Source: Hyphomicrobiales bacterium
GTDB taxonomy: Bacteria > Pseudomonadota > Alphaproteobacteria > Rhizobiales > Rhizobiaceae
Length of the DNA stretch: 64,000 nt
Direction: 5' to 3'
NCBI GenBank assembly: GCA_900473685.1
Contig: UCNE01000015.1
Location: forward strand, 124,001 to 188,000
Program-made: the position numbers and the translations under genes
Notes under the pieces: model-generated
What the model was told of the DNA's origin: nothing
What the model saw: only the letters and a program-made list of their open reading frames with translations
Database searches by the model: none
Part shown: one piece after another, positions 34,888 through 44,497 of the stretch
How positions within the stretch are numbered: the first letter of the stretch is position 1
How the letters are laid out: the number at the start of each line of letters is the position of its first letter

Positions 34888-36774
34888 TTACCCCTTCAAA
34901 GCCCGCTCAAACAGCCGTGACATCCGCTCGGCAAAGGCGCGCGGGTCTTGCGGCTTGTCGCCGTCGAGGACGCGGGCCTGGTCGAGCAGGAGCTGGACGG
35001 CGTCGGTACGGAATTCGTCGCTGCCACTGGCGGCCAGCGCCGAGATCAGGCCATGGCCTGGATTGATCTCGAGGATGGGCTTGGCGATCATGTCCAGCCG
35101 GCCTGAACCTTGCAGCAGTTTTTCCAGCTGGCGGTCGTAACCTTGTTCCGGTGCGACCAGGCAGACGGCGCTTTCGGTCAGGCGGTCGGAAGCCCGAACG
35201 TCCGATACCGCGTCGCCGAGTGCCGTCTTGGCAAAGGCGATGAAACCGGTGACGGCTTCAGAGGTTTCCGGCGCGGTTGGCGTTGCACCATCGGTGGTCG
35301 GCACCTGGGTCAGATCCGCCGCCCCCTGGGTGATCGACTTGAGTGGCTTGCCGTCGAAATCGGGCGCCGACGTTACCCAGAAGCTGTCGACGGAATCCGT
35401 CAGCAACAGGACCTCGATGCCGCGGGCGCGAAACCCTTCGAGCTGTGGCGAGGCCTTCAGCCGGTCGAGATTGTCGCCCGTCAGGTAATAGATTGCCGCC
35501 TGTGCGTCCTTCATGTCCTTGACGTAATCGGCCAGTGACCGTGTCGCCTCGTCTGATGCGGTGGTGCGAAAGCGCGCGAGTGCGATCAGTTGCGCCCGGC
35601 GCTCGAAATCGTCGTAGATGCCTTCCTTGAGAACTGCACCAAAGGCATCCCAGAGCTTGGCAAAGGCGTCCGTGTCGCTGTCGGCCAGCTTTTCGATGGC
35701 GGTCAGCACGCGGTTGGTCAGGCCCTTGCGGATGGCGGCAAGGATCGGGCTTTCCTGGATCATCTCGCGCGAGACGTTGAGCGGCAGGTCGGACGTATCG
35801 ACAAGGCCCCGCACGAAGCGCAGGTAGCGCGGCAGAAGTTCGGCATCGTCGGTGATGAAGACGCGCTTGACGTAAAGCTTCATACGGCCCTTGGCCGAAG
35901 GATCGAACATGTCCATCGGCTTGGATTCCGGCACAAAGGCCAGGCCGGTATATTCATGCCGGCCTTCGGCGCGGAAATGCACGGTCAAAGCCGGTTCATC
36001 ATACTGGCCGGAAACACCGCGATAGAAATCGGCGTATTCTTCCTTGGTAATCTCGCTGCGGGATTTTGTCCACAGAGCCGTGCCGTCGCCGATGCGTTCG
36101 GCATCCGCGCCGGGCTTCTCGATCAGGTCGATCGGGACGGGCACGTGGCCGGACTGGTCCTTGACGATCTTTTCGACGCTCCATTTGGACGTATAGCTCT
36201 TGGCATCGTCCAGAAGATGCAGCGTGATGCGGGTGCCGCGAGCCGGAGCCTCAGACAGTTCGGCCTCGGAGACAGTGTAGCTGCCCTGGCCGTCAGATGA
36301 CCACAGCCAGGCATGGGCGCTGCCGGCGTGACGGGAGACGACATCGACTTTGTCGGCGACCATGAAGGCGGAATAGAAGCCGACGCCGAACTGGCCGATC
36401 AACTGCGCACCTTCGCCGGCCTTCGCCGCCTCGACGCGCTCCATGAAGGCGCGGGTGCCGGACCGGGCGATGGTGCCGAGCGCCTCGACCATGTCGTCCC
36501 GGCTCATGCCGATGCCATTGTCTTCGACGATGAGCTTGTTGTTGTCCGCATCGAGCGTCAGGGTGATGCGCGGCGCCGGATCGTCAGTGAGCAGTTCCGG
36601 CGCGCTGATGGCCTCGTAGCGCAGTTTTTCGCAGGCGTCGGCAGCGTTGGAGATCAGTTCGCGGAGGAACACGTCCTTGTCGGAATAGACCGAGTGCACC
36701 ATGAGATGCAGCAGGCGTGCAACATCGGCCTCAAAAACGTGATTCTCGACGGGTTTTTCAGCAGCATTGCTCAT
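34888..36774 (-). CDS. htpG: Molecular chaperone HtpG (Hsp90)
   Basis: A 628-residue Hsp90. The N-terminal GHKL ATPase domain has ELISNAADACEKLRYE, VEDNGIGMSRDDMVEALGTI and GQFGVGFYSAFMVADKV. The middle domain includes KLYVKRVFITDD, YLRFVRGLVDTSDLPLNVSR and EMIQESPIL. The C-terminal dimerisation domain ends in ..LFERALKG; bacterial HtpG lacks the eukaryotic MEEVD tail. It folds and protects proteins under heat and oxidative stress. It begins 101 bases upstream of the fabI end, on the same strand. No CIRCE or RpoH box was recognised. Confidence 0.98.
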   Translation of the reverse strand: MSNAAEKPVENHVFEADVARLLHLMVHSVYSDKDVFLRELISNAADACEKLRYEAISAPELLTDDPAPRITLTLDADNNKLIVEDNGIGMSRDDMVEALGTIARSGTRAFMERVEAAKAGEGAQLIGQFGVGFYSAFMVADKVDVVSRHAGSAHAWLWSSDGQGSYTVSEAELSEAPARGTRITLHLLDDAKSYTSKWSVEKIVKDQSGHVPVPIDLIEKPGADAERIGDGTALWTKSRSEITKEEYADFYRGVSGQYDEPALTVHFRAEGRHEYTGLAFVPESKPMDMFDPSAKGRMKLYVKRVFITDDAELLPRYLRFVRGLVDTSDLPLNVSREMIQESPILAAIRKGLTNRVLTAIEKLADSDTDAFAKLWDAFGAVLKEGIYDDFERRAQLIALARFRTTASDEATRSLADYVKDMKDAQAAIYYLTGDNLDRLKASPQLEGFRARGIEVLLLTDSVDSFWVTSAPDFDGKPLKSITQGAADLTQVPTTDGATPTAPETSEAVTGFIAFAKTALGDAVSDVRASDRLTESAVCLVAPEQGYDRQLEKLLQGSGRLDMIAKPILEINPGHGLISALAASGSDEFRTDAVQLLLDQARVLDGDKPQDPRAFAERMSRLFERALKG

Positions 36775-36876
36775 GCGAATTGTGCCTCAACGTGGATCTG
36801 GAAGGTTTGCGCGCTCTGAACTGGCAAGTGCAGGTGCAAAATTCAAGAGGCACGGTAAGGGATGGCGGCCCGGATG

Positions 36877-37683
36877 TTACTCCGCGTCCGCCTTTGCCAA
36901 TGTATCGAGTGCTGGCATCGAAGTGATGTTGTAGCCGGAGTCCACATAGTGGATTTCGCCGGTGACGCCGCTCGAAAGGTCAGACAGAAGGTAGAGCGCC
37001 GAGTTGCCGACATCCTCGATGGTGACGGTGCGGCGGAGCGGCGCGTTCTTCTGCTGCCAGGAAAGCATGGCGCGCGCATCCGAAATACCGGCGCCGGCGA
37101 GCGTGCGGATCGGGCCTGCGGAGATGGCGTTGACGCGGATGCCGCGCGGGCCGTAGTCGCCGGCAAGATAACGCACGGACGCTTCCAGCGCGGCCTTCGC
37201 GACGCCCATGACGTTGTAATTCGGCATGATGCGGGTGGAGCCGCCATAAGTCAGCGTCAACATCGAGCCGCCGTCGTTCATCAAATCTGCGGCACGCTTG
37301 GCGATTTCCGTGAAGGAGAAGCAGGAGATCACCATCGTACGCGAAAAGTTTTCGCGCGAGGTGTCGGCATAAAGGCCCTTCAGCTCATTCTTGTCGGAAA
37401 ACCCGATGGCATGCACGACGAAATCGAGCTTGCCCCATTTTTCCTTGATCGCATCGATGGTCGCATCGACCGAAGCGATGTCCTCGACATCGCAGGGGAT
37501 GACGAAATCGGAGTTGAGTTCGGCGGCGAGCGGCTTCACGCGCTTGCCGAGCGCTTCGCCCTGGTAGGTGAAAGCGAGTTCAGCACCCTGGCCGGCCAGC
37601 TTCTGTGCGATGCCCCATGCGATGGAGTGGCTGTTGGCGACCCCCATGATGAGGCCGCGCTTTCCGTTCATGATACCGGTCAT
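36877..37683 (-). CDS. fabI: Enoyl-[acyl-carrier-protein] reductase (NADH)
   Basis: A 268-residue FabI, an SDR-fold reductase that completes each cycle of fatty-acid elongation. The nucleotide-binding start is RGLIMGVANSHSIAWGIA; the catalytic Tyr and Lys are in NYNVMGVAKAALE, the Y-x6-K spacing specific to enoyl reductases, with KNAPLRRTVTIEDVG following. This is the target class of triclosan. It begins 4 bases after the fabB stop. The ATG at 37683 was chosen; a second ATG (37671) lies four codons inside. Confidence 0.96.
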   Translation of the reverse strand: MTGIMNGKRGLIMGVANSHSIAWGIAQKLAGQGAELAFTYQGEALGKRVKPLAAELNSDFVIPCDVEDIASVDATIDAIKEKWGKLDFVVHAIGFSDKNELKGLYADTSRENFSRTMVISCFSFTEIAKRAADLMNDGGSMLTLTYGGSTRIMPNYNVMGVAKAALEASVRYLAGDYGPRGIRVNAISAGPIRTLAGAGISDARAMLSWQQKNAPLRRTVTIEDVGNSALYLLSDLSSGVTGEIHYVDSGYNITSMPALDTLAKADAE

Positions 37684-37687
37684 GGAT

Positions 37688-38911
37688 TTATCCGTTGTGG
37701 CGCTGGAAGACGAGCGTGGCATTGGTGCCGCCGAAGCCGAAGGAGTTCGACAGGACAGTATCGATCTTGGCGTTGTCGATGCGCTTGCGCACGATCGGCA
37801 CGCCGTCGAATTCCGGGTCGAGTTCGGTGATATGGGCGCTTTCGCCGATGAAGCCGGCCTGCATCATCAAGAGGCCGTAGATCGATTCTTGCACGCCGGC
37901 AGCACCGAGCGAATGGCCGGTCAGCGATTTGGTCGACTGGATATGCGGGATCTTGTTGCCGAAGACTTCGCGGATCGCGCCGATTTCCTTCGAATCGCCG
38001 ACGGGCGTCGAGGTGCCGTGGGTGTTGACGTAATCGACTTCGCCCTTCACCGTCGCCAGTGCCTGGCGCATGCAGCGGATGGCACCTTCGCCCGACGGAG
38101 CGACCATGTCGTAGCCATCAGACGTTGCGCCATAACCGGTGATTTCCGCATAAATCTTGGCACCGCGGGCCTTGGCGTGTTCCAGCTCTTCCAGAACCAG
38201 AACGCCTGCACCACCGGCGATGACGAAGCCGTCACGCGAAACGTCGTAGGCGCGCGACGCGGTCGAGGGCGTATCGTTATATTTGGAGGACATCGCGCCC
38301 ATGGCGTCGAACAGGTTCGACATGGTCCAGTCGAGGTCTTCGTGACCACCGGCGAACATTACGTCCTGCTTGCCCCACTGGATCATTTCCATGGCATTGC
38401 CGATGCAATGCGCCGAGGTCGAGCAAGCCGACGAGATCGAGTAGTTGACGCCGTGGATCTTGAACCAGGTGGCGAGCGTCGCCGATGCCGTCGAGGACAT
38501 CGCCTTCGGCACGGCGAACGGGCCGATGCGCTTGGGCGAGTTGTTCTTCAGCGTGATTTCGGCGGCGTCGATCAGCGTGCGGGTGGACGGACCACCCGAA
38601 CCCATGATGATGCCGGTGCGCTCGTTGCCGCCGATATCCTTGTCTTCAAGGCCCGAATCGGCAATCGCCTGCTTCATCGCAACGTGGTTCCACATGCCGC
38701 CCTGCGACAGGAAGCGTGCGGCGCGGCGGTCGACAAGCTCGGTCGTGTCGAGATTGGGCGCACCCCAGACCTGGCACTTGAAGCCGTGCTCGGCAAAATC
38801 GTTCGAAAACGAAATGCCGGATTTTGCTTCACGCAGCGACGTGGTGACTTCCTGTGCGTCGTTTCCGATCGAGGAAACAATGCCCAGACCCGTGACAACA
38901 ACCCGTCTCAT
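37688..38911 (-). CDS. fabB: 3-oxoacyl-ACP synthase I
   Basis: A 407-residue condensing enzyme (KAS I). The nucleophile is in [12 protein letters not shown], with catalytic histidines in [15 protein letters not shown] and [14 protein letters not shown] and the closing [14 protein letters not shown]. FabB elongates unsaturated acyl chains, working with FabA. It sits between fabA and fabI in one transcript. The length matches E. coli FabB (406). Confidence 0.97.
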   Translation of the reverse strand: MRRVVVTGLGIVSSIGNDAQEVTTSLREAKSGISFSNDFAEHGFKCQVWGAPNLDTTELVDRRAARFLSQGGMWNHVAMKQAIADSGLEDKDIGGNERTGIIMGSGGPSTRTLIDAAEITLKNNSPKRIGPFAVPKAMSSTASATLATWFKIHGVNYSISSACSTSAHCIGNAMEMIQWGKQDVMFAGGHEDLDWTMSNLFDAMGAMSSKYNDTPSTASRAYDVSRDGFVIAGGAGVLVLEELEHAKARGAKIYAEITGYGATSDGYDMVAPSGEGAIRCMRQALATVKGEVDYVNTHGTSTPVGDSKEIGAIREVFGNKIPHIQSTKSLTGHSLGAAGVQESIYGLLMMQAGFIGESAHITELDPEFDGVPIVRKRIDNAKIDTVLSNSFGFGGTNATLVFQRHNG

Positions 38912-38958
38912 GTGGATGACCTCTTCTTTGATCTAGCTGAATGCGGCTATGCCGCTGT

Positions 38959-39474
38959 TCAGGCAGCTTTTTCCTTCGACAGACCGACGCGGAGGTCGGT
39001 TGCCTGATAGATGGTTTCGCCATCAGCCTTCAGCCAGCCGTCGGCGGTGCCGAGCACAAGGCGGCCGCGCATGACGCGCTTGAAGTCGATGCCGTATTCG
39101 AGAAGCTTGGTGTCCGGGCGGATCATGCCCTTGAATTTCACTTCGCCGGTGGACAGCGCCATGCCGCGGCCGGGCTCGCCGAGCCAGCCGAGGAAGAAAC
39201 CGGTCAGCTGCCACATGCCATCAAGGCCAAGGCAGCCCGGCATGATCGGGTTGCCCTGGAAGTGGCAGGGGAAATACCAGTCGTCCGGCTTAACGTCGTA
39301 TTCGGCGCGGATGTAGCCCTTGTCGAAGGCGCCGCCGGTTTCCGAGATGTCAGTGATGCGGTGAACCATCAGCATGGGCGGCAAAGGCAGCTGGGCATTG
39401 CCAGGGCCAAACAGTTCGCCGCGACCGCATTTCAGGATCTCTTCATAATTGAAGCTGGATTGTCTGGTCGTCAT
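38959..39474 (-). CDS. fabA: 3-hydroxydecanoyl-ACP dehydratase/isomerase
   Basis: A 171-residue hot-dog-fold enzyme that makes the cis double bond for unsaturated fatty acids. Catalytic His71 is in [15 protein letters not shown] and Asp85 in [10 protein letters not shown], matching His70/Asp84 of E. coli. A longer frame to 39666 holds no family sequence. It is first in fabA-fabB-fabI. irr is divergent, 320 bases away, a neighbourhood conserved in rhizobia. Confidence 0.97.
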   Translation of the reverse strand: MTTRQSSFNYEEILKCGRGELFGPGNAQLPLPPMLMVHRITDISETGGAFDKGYIRAEYDVKPDDWYFPCHFQGNPIMPGCLGLDGMWQLTGFFLGWLGEPGRGMALSTGEVKFKGMIRPDTKLLEYGIDFKRVMRGRLVLGTADGWLKADGETIYQATDLRVGLSKEKAA

Positions 39475-39794
39475 GAACTGTGGTTTCCCCGCTATATCCG
39501 TTTTTGGTTGACTTGGTTTAGAGCAAGATGGGCGCGAATTGAAGCTCCGGCATGACCCGGGCGCATCGTTTCGCGTATTCCTGTCTGGCCAAGCACAAGG
39601 CCCATTTCCGCCGTCGCATACATGATGGCTGCTGCAACAGCCAGAGATAATTGGCTTTTGCCCCAAGAATCAGGCGGTTTTTACCGTCTTGATGCCTTGG
39701 GCGAGCTTGCTCACTATTGAAAGCATTCTCGGCAAAAGTTATATCGGCTCTGTAAGTGTGTTCTGCAATAGCTTGGAAATCTGGATCCGTCCGT
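39475..39794. other. fabA-irr divergent intergenic region
   Basis: 320 bases with no credible gene (frames that cross it belong to shadows of fabA and irr). It holds the likely irr promoter and presumably the fabA promoter. I looked for an ICE palindrome of the mbfA kind and found only a half-site (GGTTTAGAGC near 39515), which is weak. Confidence 0.6.
39717..39745 (+). promoter_or_regulatory. Sigma-70-type promoter of irr
   Basis: TTGAAA and TATATC separated by exactly 17 bases, 49 bases ahead of the irr start codon. It is the best housekeeping promoter match in the region. Confidence 0.65.
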
Positions 39795-40214
39795 ATGACG
39801 ACTGCCATCGAGATCTGTTCGGAAGAACGCCTGCGCCGCTCCGGTCTCAGGCCGACGCGCCAGCGCATGGCGCTTGCCGATCTGATTTTTGCCAAGGGCG
39901 ATCGTCACCTGACGGTGGAGGAGTTGCACGAGGAAGCAGTGACCGCCGGTGTGCCGGTGTCGCTGGCGACTGTTTACAACACGCTGCACCAGTTTACCGA
40001 AGCCGGCATGATCCGGGTTCTGGCGGTGGAAAGTGCCAAGACCTATTTCGACACCAATGTGTCCGACCATCACCATTTCTTCATCGAGGGCCATAACGAG
40101 GTGCTCGATATTCCGGTGAACAGCCTGACGATCGGCAACCTGCCGGAGCCTCCGGAAGGCATGGAAATTGCCCATGTCGATGTCATCATCCGCCTGCGCC
40201 GCAAGCGCGGCTAA
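39795..40214 (+). CDS. irr: Iron response regulator Irr (Fur family)
   Basis: A 139-residue Fur-family protein. The winged-helix part contains LRPTRQRMALADLIF and SLATVYNTLHQFTEAGMIRV; the histidine cluster DHHHFF (His92-94) is the heme-binding motif of rhizobial Irr, and the dimerisation part follows. The N-terminal Cys-Pro heme regulatory motif of Bradyrhizobium Irr is absent, as in Agrobacterium and Rhizobium. Irr acts at low iron, repressing iron-rich pathways and exporters through ICE boxes such as that at mbfA in this window. Start MTTAIEICSEERLRR at 39795. Confidence 0.95.
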   Translation: MTTAIEICSEERLRRSGLRPTRQRMALADLIFAKGDRHLTVEELHEEAVTAGVPVSLATVYNTLHQFTEAGMIRVLAVESAKTYFDTNVSDHHHFFIEGHNEVLDIPVNSLTIGNLPEPPEGMEIAHVDVIIRLRRKRG

Positions 40215-40223
40215 ACATCTTCC

Positions 40224-40859
40224 CTACATCACGTCGTCGGGATGACGGCCGGGCCGCGGATCGCCGGTCGGCAGCGTCCAGCCATATTTCAGCGCTCCGC
40301 CGCGCACGGCAAAGGCGGTTGCGACCCCAAGCCCCGATGCGACCAGCACGGATGCATCAAGCCAGGTCGCGGCCGTGAACACGGCTGAACCGGACAGTGC
40401 GGCGGTCACGTAGATTTCCGGACGCAGCAGGACCGAGGGCTCGCCTGCGAGCAGGTCGCGCAAGATGCCGCCGGAGGTCGCGGTCAACATGCCGGTGACC
40501 AGCGCCACGATTGGTGATCCGGTTGCGGCAAGTCCCTTGGCTGCGCCCATGACGCTATAGGCCGAAAGGCCGATGGCATCGAGCCAGACCAGAAACTTGT
40601 AGCGTGACTCCATCAAATGGGCCGAGAAGAAGACCAGAAGGCCCATACAGCCGCAGACCAGCAGGTAGACCGGATTGGTGACCCAGAAAACCGGTGTTGC
40701 GCCAAGGATGACATCGCGCAACGTGCCGCCGCCGATACCGGTGGCCGAGGCGAGGAAGATATAGCCGATGATATCCAGCTGCTTGCGCGAGGCGGCCAGC
40801 GCACCTGTCGCTGCGAAAACCGCCACGCCGGCATAGTCGAGAATTTCCAGGATCGGCAT
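40224..40859 (-). CDS. TRIC/YadS-family (UPF0126) membrane protein
   Basis: A 211-residue inner-membrane protein with two repeats of a three-helix unit with glycine hinges: GYIFLASATGIGGGTLRDVIL and its copy VTGMLTATSGGILRDLLAG. The GGGxxRD/GGxxRD pair is the mark of UPF0126/TRIC trimeric cation channels; a potassium or amino-acid-like role is suggested for relatives. The start at 40859 has GGAGG ahead of it; the longer frame to 40907 has no support. It converges on irr with 9 bases between stops. Confidence 0.9.
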   Translation of the reverse strand: MPILEILDYAGVAVFAATGALAASRKQLDIIGYIFLASATGIGGGTLRDVILGATPVFWVTNPVYLLVCGCMGLLVFFSAHLMESRYKFLVWLDAIGLSAYSVMGAAKGLAATGSPIVALVTGMLTATSGGILRDLLAGEPSVLLRPEIYVTAALSGSAVFTAATWLDASVLVASGLGVATAFAVRGGALKYGWTLPTGDPRPGRHPDDVM

Positions 40860-40942
40860 TTTTCCTCCACCAGACATCAAGCCCGTCAAAAAATCGAGAA
40901 GGATCACAACGGCGTGGTCGCGTCAACGGCGGGCGTTGGCAC

Positions 40943-41731
40943 CTATTGCGGAAACAGAACGTGGGTGCGGCCGCTGATGAAATAGGCAAGCAGGCCCGTC
41001 CATTCGCGTATCGCGGTTGTCGTCAGTTGCGCGTTCAGGGAGGGCTGGCTGAAATCGAGACCAAGGCCGACGTCGCCGCTGGTGCGGTAGTCGGTTGGCC
41101 ATGGCGTCACGTCGATGCCGAGCTTGCGGAATAGGCCAACCGAACGCGGCATGTGGAACGCCGAGGTGATAAGGGCGCAGTTCGACAACCTGCTTTCTTC
41201 CAGCAACTGTTTCGTATTGGCCGCATTCTCAAAGGTGGTGCGCGACTGGTCTTCGCGGATCAGCCTTTCAGGGGCGATGCCGAAGGTGGTGAAGAAGGTT
41301 TTTGACGTCTGCGCATCGCCATCATATGTCCCGCTGAATGAGCCGTCACCGCCCGAAACCAGGATGCGCGCCGACGGATGCGACTGGGCGAGCCTCAATC
41401 CTTCGACGAACCGGTCGGCCGCCTGGTTGAATTCCATGCCGCCCCGCTTTGCGATCACCTCGTTCTCGAAAGATCCGCCCAGGATGATGATGCAGGAAAG
41501 GTCTGCGGGCAGGCTGGCAGGTCTTGGAATGCGGTCTTCCAGGCCCTGAAGCAGAACGGCACCGGCGCTTGTGAACAATGTCAGGAAAAGCAGGGTTGCC
41601 GCAAGCCCGGACAAAAACCGGCACAGCCGCCGCCAGCCGATGGCTGCGAATAGAAAGCTCAGGACCAGAAGAATGAAGACCAGCGAGAGGGGCTGGGCAA
41701 GCAGCCAGAACAGTTTTGATGCGAGAAACAT
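40943..41731 (-). CDS. YdcF/ElyC-family (DUF218) membrane protein
   Basis: A 262-residue protein: two N-terminal membrane helices (about 5-60) and a DUF218 domain with IIILGGSFENE, ARILVSGGDGSFSG, RLIREDQSRTTFENAANTK and SAFHMPRSVGLFRKLG, the usual ordered motifs of the SanA/ElyC/YdcF family. E. coli ElyC affects envelope lipid-carrier metabolism; the function here is not known. The start at 41731 is the first ATG of the frame; a TTG 8 codons earlier is possible. It follows the TMEM43-like gene on the same strand by about 150 bases. Confidence 0.87.
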   Translation of the reverse strand: MFLASKLFWLLAQPLSLVFILLVLSFLFAAIGWRRLCRFLSGLAATLLFLTLFTSAGAVLLQGLEDRIPRPASLPADLSCIIILGGSFENEVIAKRGGMEFNQAADRFVEGLRLAQSHPSARILVSGGDGSFSGTYDGDAQTSKTFFTTFGIAPERLIREDQSRTTFENAANTKQLLEESRLSNCALITSAFHMPRSVGLFRKLGIDVTPWPTDYRTSGDVGLGLDFSQPSLNAQLTTTAIREWTGLLAYFISGRTHVLFPQ

Positions 41732-41878
41732 GAGGCCTGCTATCGTCTCTTCCAAGGGGGGGAGCGGGGGAGGTCGAACCTAGCAGCGAAACCTTGACTT
41801 GGCCAATTCGGCCAAATGCAGACTGAGAGAAGCCCATGGCAGTTCACCCGCCACGGGCTTTCAGTTTGCTGGGGCCGT

Positions 41879-43063
41879 TCAGGCCCGGCCGAGCGTCACC
41901 GGCGCCTGAACGGCCGCCGTCTTGTTGCGCCTCAGGTAGATCAGTCCGGCAGCAAGCAGGATACCGGCGGCGATGATGGCGATCGCCAGCACCGGGCGGT
42001 AAGCGATCCAGGCGATGGCGATGACCAGAGGGCCAAGGATCAGCGTCAGGATGATGGCGATGACCGAGGTGCCGAAGCCGACGATCGAGCCGACGAACGG
42101 AATGACATCGGCAATGATGCCGAGGATCGACAGCATCATGGCAAAGCCGATGAACATGCCGAGCAGTCCACCGCCGCGAATGAGCCAGGTGATCAGCGTA
42201 TTCTCGCTCTGGGCGGCCTCGAACATCTGCGGTGCATCGACCTTTCCGGCGGCACTCAGAAACAGTTCGCGGCCGTTGGAGGCCTTGTAGGCGGTAACGT
42301 TTGCGCCCTTCTGGGCGCCGACGAAGCTGGCTTCAGAGATGTCCTCGCGGCTGAAACTGATGCGCAGGTCGCCGATGGCCGGGTTCTGGCGGTTTTGCGA
42401 CACATAGATCGTCGTGCCGTTGGCGTTGACCGGCTTGTCGGACCCGATCGCTGTGGTCACCTGGCCGATGACATCGGCAGACAGCTTGACCGGCGTCTCC
42501 GTACCGAGATCGGCAACGGCTTTGCCATCCACCGTGAAGGCGCCGAGCGTTGCCGTTGCCACGGTGAAGCGGTCACCCTCGATCGGCATGTCGGGGTTCT
42601 GGTGCTGGTCGCTCTGCTTGAAATCGGAAGAATCGACCGGGCTTGGGCGCCATTCCTTCTTGTAGCTGTAGGTGGTGACGGTTTCCTCGCCGCCGCCGAG
42701 CGTCTTCTTCGTCTCGCTGCTGCTGTCTTCGATCCACTGATACATCTCGACCTGGCGGTTGAGGCCGGCCGCCCCCTCTGCCGAGACGCCCAGCATCGGG
42801 TCTTCGGGCGTGCCATCCGGCTTGACCGGGCCGGAAACATGCACGAGCTTGCCGTCATTGACCGGATCCACGGCGCCGCTATCGACCGAAACGACGATGC
42901 CGGCGCCTTCCACCAGCGCGCGATAGGTCTGGACCGAACGGCCTTCGTTCCAGGACAAAAGCCAGATCATCCCGATCACGAGGATAGGACCGATCAAAAG
43001 TCCGGCAAGCCCGCTTTTCAACCGTGAAAACCACGATGTCCTTGTTGTCTCCGTAAAGCTCAT
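41879..43063 (-). CDS. TMEM43-family membrane protein
   Basis: A 394-residue protein with the TMEM43 plan: one N-terminal helix (LAGLLIGPILVIGMIWLLSW), then NEGRSVQTYRALVEGAG, typical of the family, a large polar domain (about 60-270), then three or four C-terminal helices (LITWLIRGGGLLGMFIGFAM, DVIPFVGSIVGFGTSVIAII and others). The bacterial role is unknown. The start is the ATG at 43061-43063; the same frame is open far upstream but only as the complement of the FAH gene. GAGGGGC precedes the ATG. Confidence 0.87.
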   Translation of the reverse strand: MSFTETTRTSWFSRLKSGLAGLLIGPILVIGMIWLLSWNEGRSVQTYRALVEGAGIVVSVDSGAVDPVNDGKLVHVSGPVKPDGTPEDPMLGVSAEGAAGLNRQVEMYQWIEDSSSETKKTLGGGEETVTTYSYKKEWRPSPVDSSDFKQSDQHQNPDMPIEGDRFTVATATLGAFTVDGKAVADLGTETPVKLSADVIGQVTTAIGSDKPVNANGTTIYVSQNRQNPAIGDLRISFSREDISEASFVGAQKGANVTAYKASNGRELFLSAAGKVDAPQMFEAAQSENTLITWLIRGGGLLGMFIGFAMMLSILGIIADVIPFVGSIVGFGTSVIAIILTLILGPLVIAIAWIAYRPVLAIAIIAAGILLAAGLIYLRRNKTAAVQAPVTLGRA

Positions 43064-43316
43064 GCCCCTCGTCCCTCTGCTGGTGCCCATCCGGCTAACG
43101 GTTGGTTCGGCACACTTATTCGCTGAAACAGGTGCTATCAGTAAATCAGTAAAATTAGATAGAACGATCCCTGCCTTCGGCGAACCCTCTTTGGGGTGTT
43201 CGGAAACGTTTCGCGGTATTTGTTCCAGAAAGGGAGAGTTGTTTTTCTTTCCCGCACCTTGCCCACGATCCGGCGGCTTGTATCTTGCGACCGTGATTTG
43301 AATTGGGAGGGATGAC

Positions 43317-44474
43317 ATGACATCGGTCAACGGGGGATTCGAAACCGGAACGTTCGTCGGGCGCGTCTGGCGGCCGGATGTCGCGGGTCCGGCGCTGGTG
43401 ATCCTGCGCGGCGGTGATCTCATCGACATCACGTCGAAAGACGTGCCGACGATGCGCGACCTTCTGGAACTGGACGATCCCATCGGGTTTCTCTCGAGCC
43501 GCCAGGGCGAGCGGCTGTCCACCCTTGAAGCCGTCATGACCGCCTCGGTGGAGGCCGCAGGCGATCTCTCGAGCGTCCATCTGCTTGCGCCGTGCGATCT
43601 GCAGGCGGTCAAGGCGTGCGGCGTCACCTTCGCCCGGTCGATGATCGAGCGGGTCATCGAGGAAAAGGCTGCAGGAAATCCGGCTCTGGCCGAAACCATG
43701 CGGGAGCGCGTCACAGCTATCATAGGCGACAGCCTGCGCGACCTGAAGGCGGGATCGCCGGAGGCGGCCAAGGTGAAGGCGGCGCTGATCGACGTCGGCG
43801 TCTGGTCGCAATATCTGGAAGTCGGCATCGGTCCGGATGCGGAGGTGTTTTCCAAGGCGCAGGTCCTGGCCTCGGTCGGCTGGGGGGCTTCGGTCGGGCT
43901 GCATCCGATATCGAAGTGGAACAATCCCGAGCCGGAGATCGTGCTGGCCGTCGATAGCCAGGGCCGGGTCAAGGGGGCGACGCTCGGCAACGATGTCAAC
44001 CTGCGCGATGTCGAGGGCCGCTCGGCCCTGCTGCTCGGCAAGGCCAAGGACAACAATGCCTCCTCAGCCATCGGTCCGTTCATCCGTCTGTTCGATGACA
44101 CCTATTCGATCGACGATGTGCGCAAGGCCGACCTGTCGTTGACTATCAGCGGTCCCGACGGGTTCGTCCTGAAGGGGGCAAGCACGATGCGGGAAATCAG
44201 CCGCGATCCGCTCGATCTGGTTTCCCAGACCATCGGCCGCCATCACCAATATCCGGATGGCTTCATGTTGTTCATGGGCACGTTGTTTGCACCGGTCGAA
44301 GACCGCGATGCGCCGGGGCAGGGTTTTACCCACAAGATCGGCGACGTCGTGACGATCTCGAATGCCGAACTGGGATCGCTGACCAATGCGGTGCGGCTCT
44401 CGACCGAATGTCCGCCCTGGACGTTCGGGCCTTCCGCCCTGATGCGCAATCTGGCAGCGCGCGGATTGCTTTGA
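43317..44474 (+). CDS. Fumarylacetoacetate hydrolase-family protein
   Basis: A 385-residue FAH-superfamily enzyme. The N-terminal part (about 1-120) is variable. The C-terminal FAH core has VGIGPDAEVFSKAQVLASVG, ISKWNNPEPEIVLAVDSQGR and GNDVNLRDVEGRSALLLGKA, giving the metal-binding Glu/Asp set (EPE, ND-NLRD). Relatives include 2-keto-3-deoxy-sugar-acid dehydratases/hydrolases; the substrate is not decided by sequence. GGAGGG lies 6 bases before ATG. It is divergent from the TMEM43-like gene. Confidence 0.86.
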   Translation: MTSVNGGFETGTFVGRVWRPDVAGPALVILRGGDLIDITSKDVPTMRDLLELDDPIGFLSSRQGERLSTLEAVMTASVEAAGDLSSVHLLAPCDLQAVKACGVTFARSMIERVIEEKAAGNPALAETMRERVTAIIGDSLRDLKAGSPEAAKVKAALIDVGVWSQYLEVGIGPDAEVFSKAQVLASVGWGASVGLHPISKWNNPEPEIVLAVDSQGRVKGATLGNDVNLRDVEGRSALLLGKAKDNNASSAIGPFIRLFDDTYSIDDVRKADLSLTISGPDGFVLKGASTMREISRDPLDLVSQTIGRHHQYPDGFMLFMGTLFAPVEDRDAPGQGFTHKIGDVVTISNAELGSLTNAVRLSTECPPWTFGPSALMRNLAARGLL

Positions 44475-44497
44475 CGCGCCTACCACAATGGCCCCGC

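Noticed and set aside
43064-44101. Upstream extension of the TMEM43-like gene to 740 codons
   Set aside because: The extra residues are the complement of the FAH-family gene, which has its own ribosome-binding site and conserved sequence. The TMEM43 N-terminus begins at 43063.
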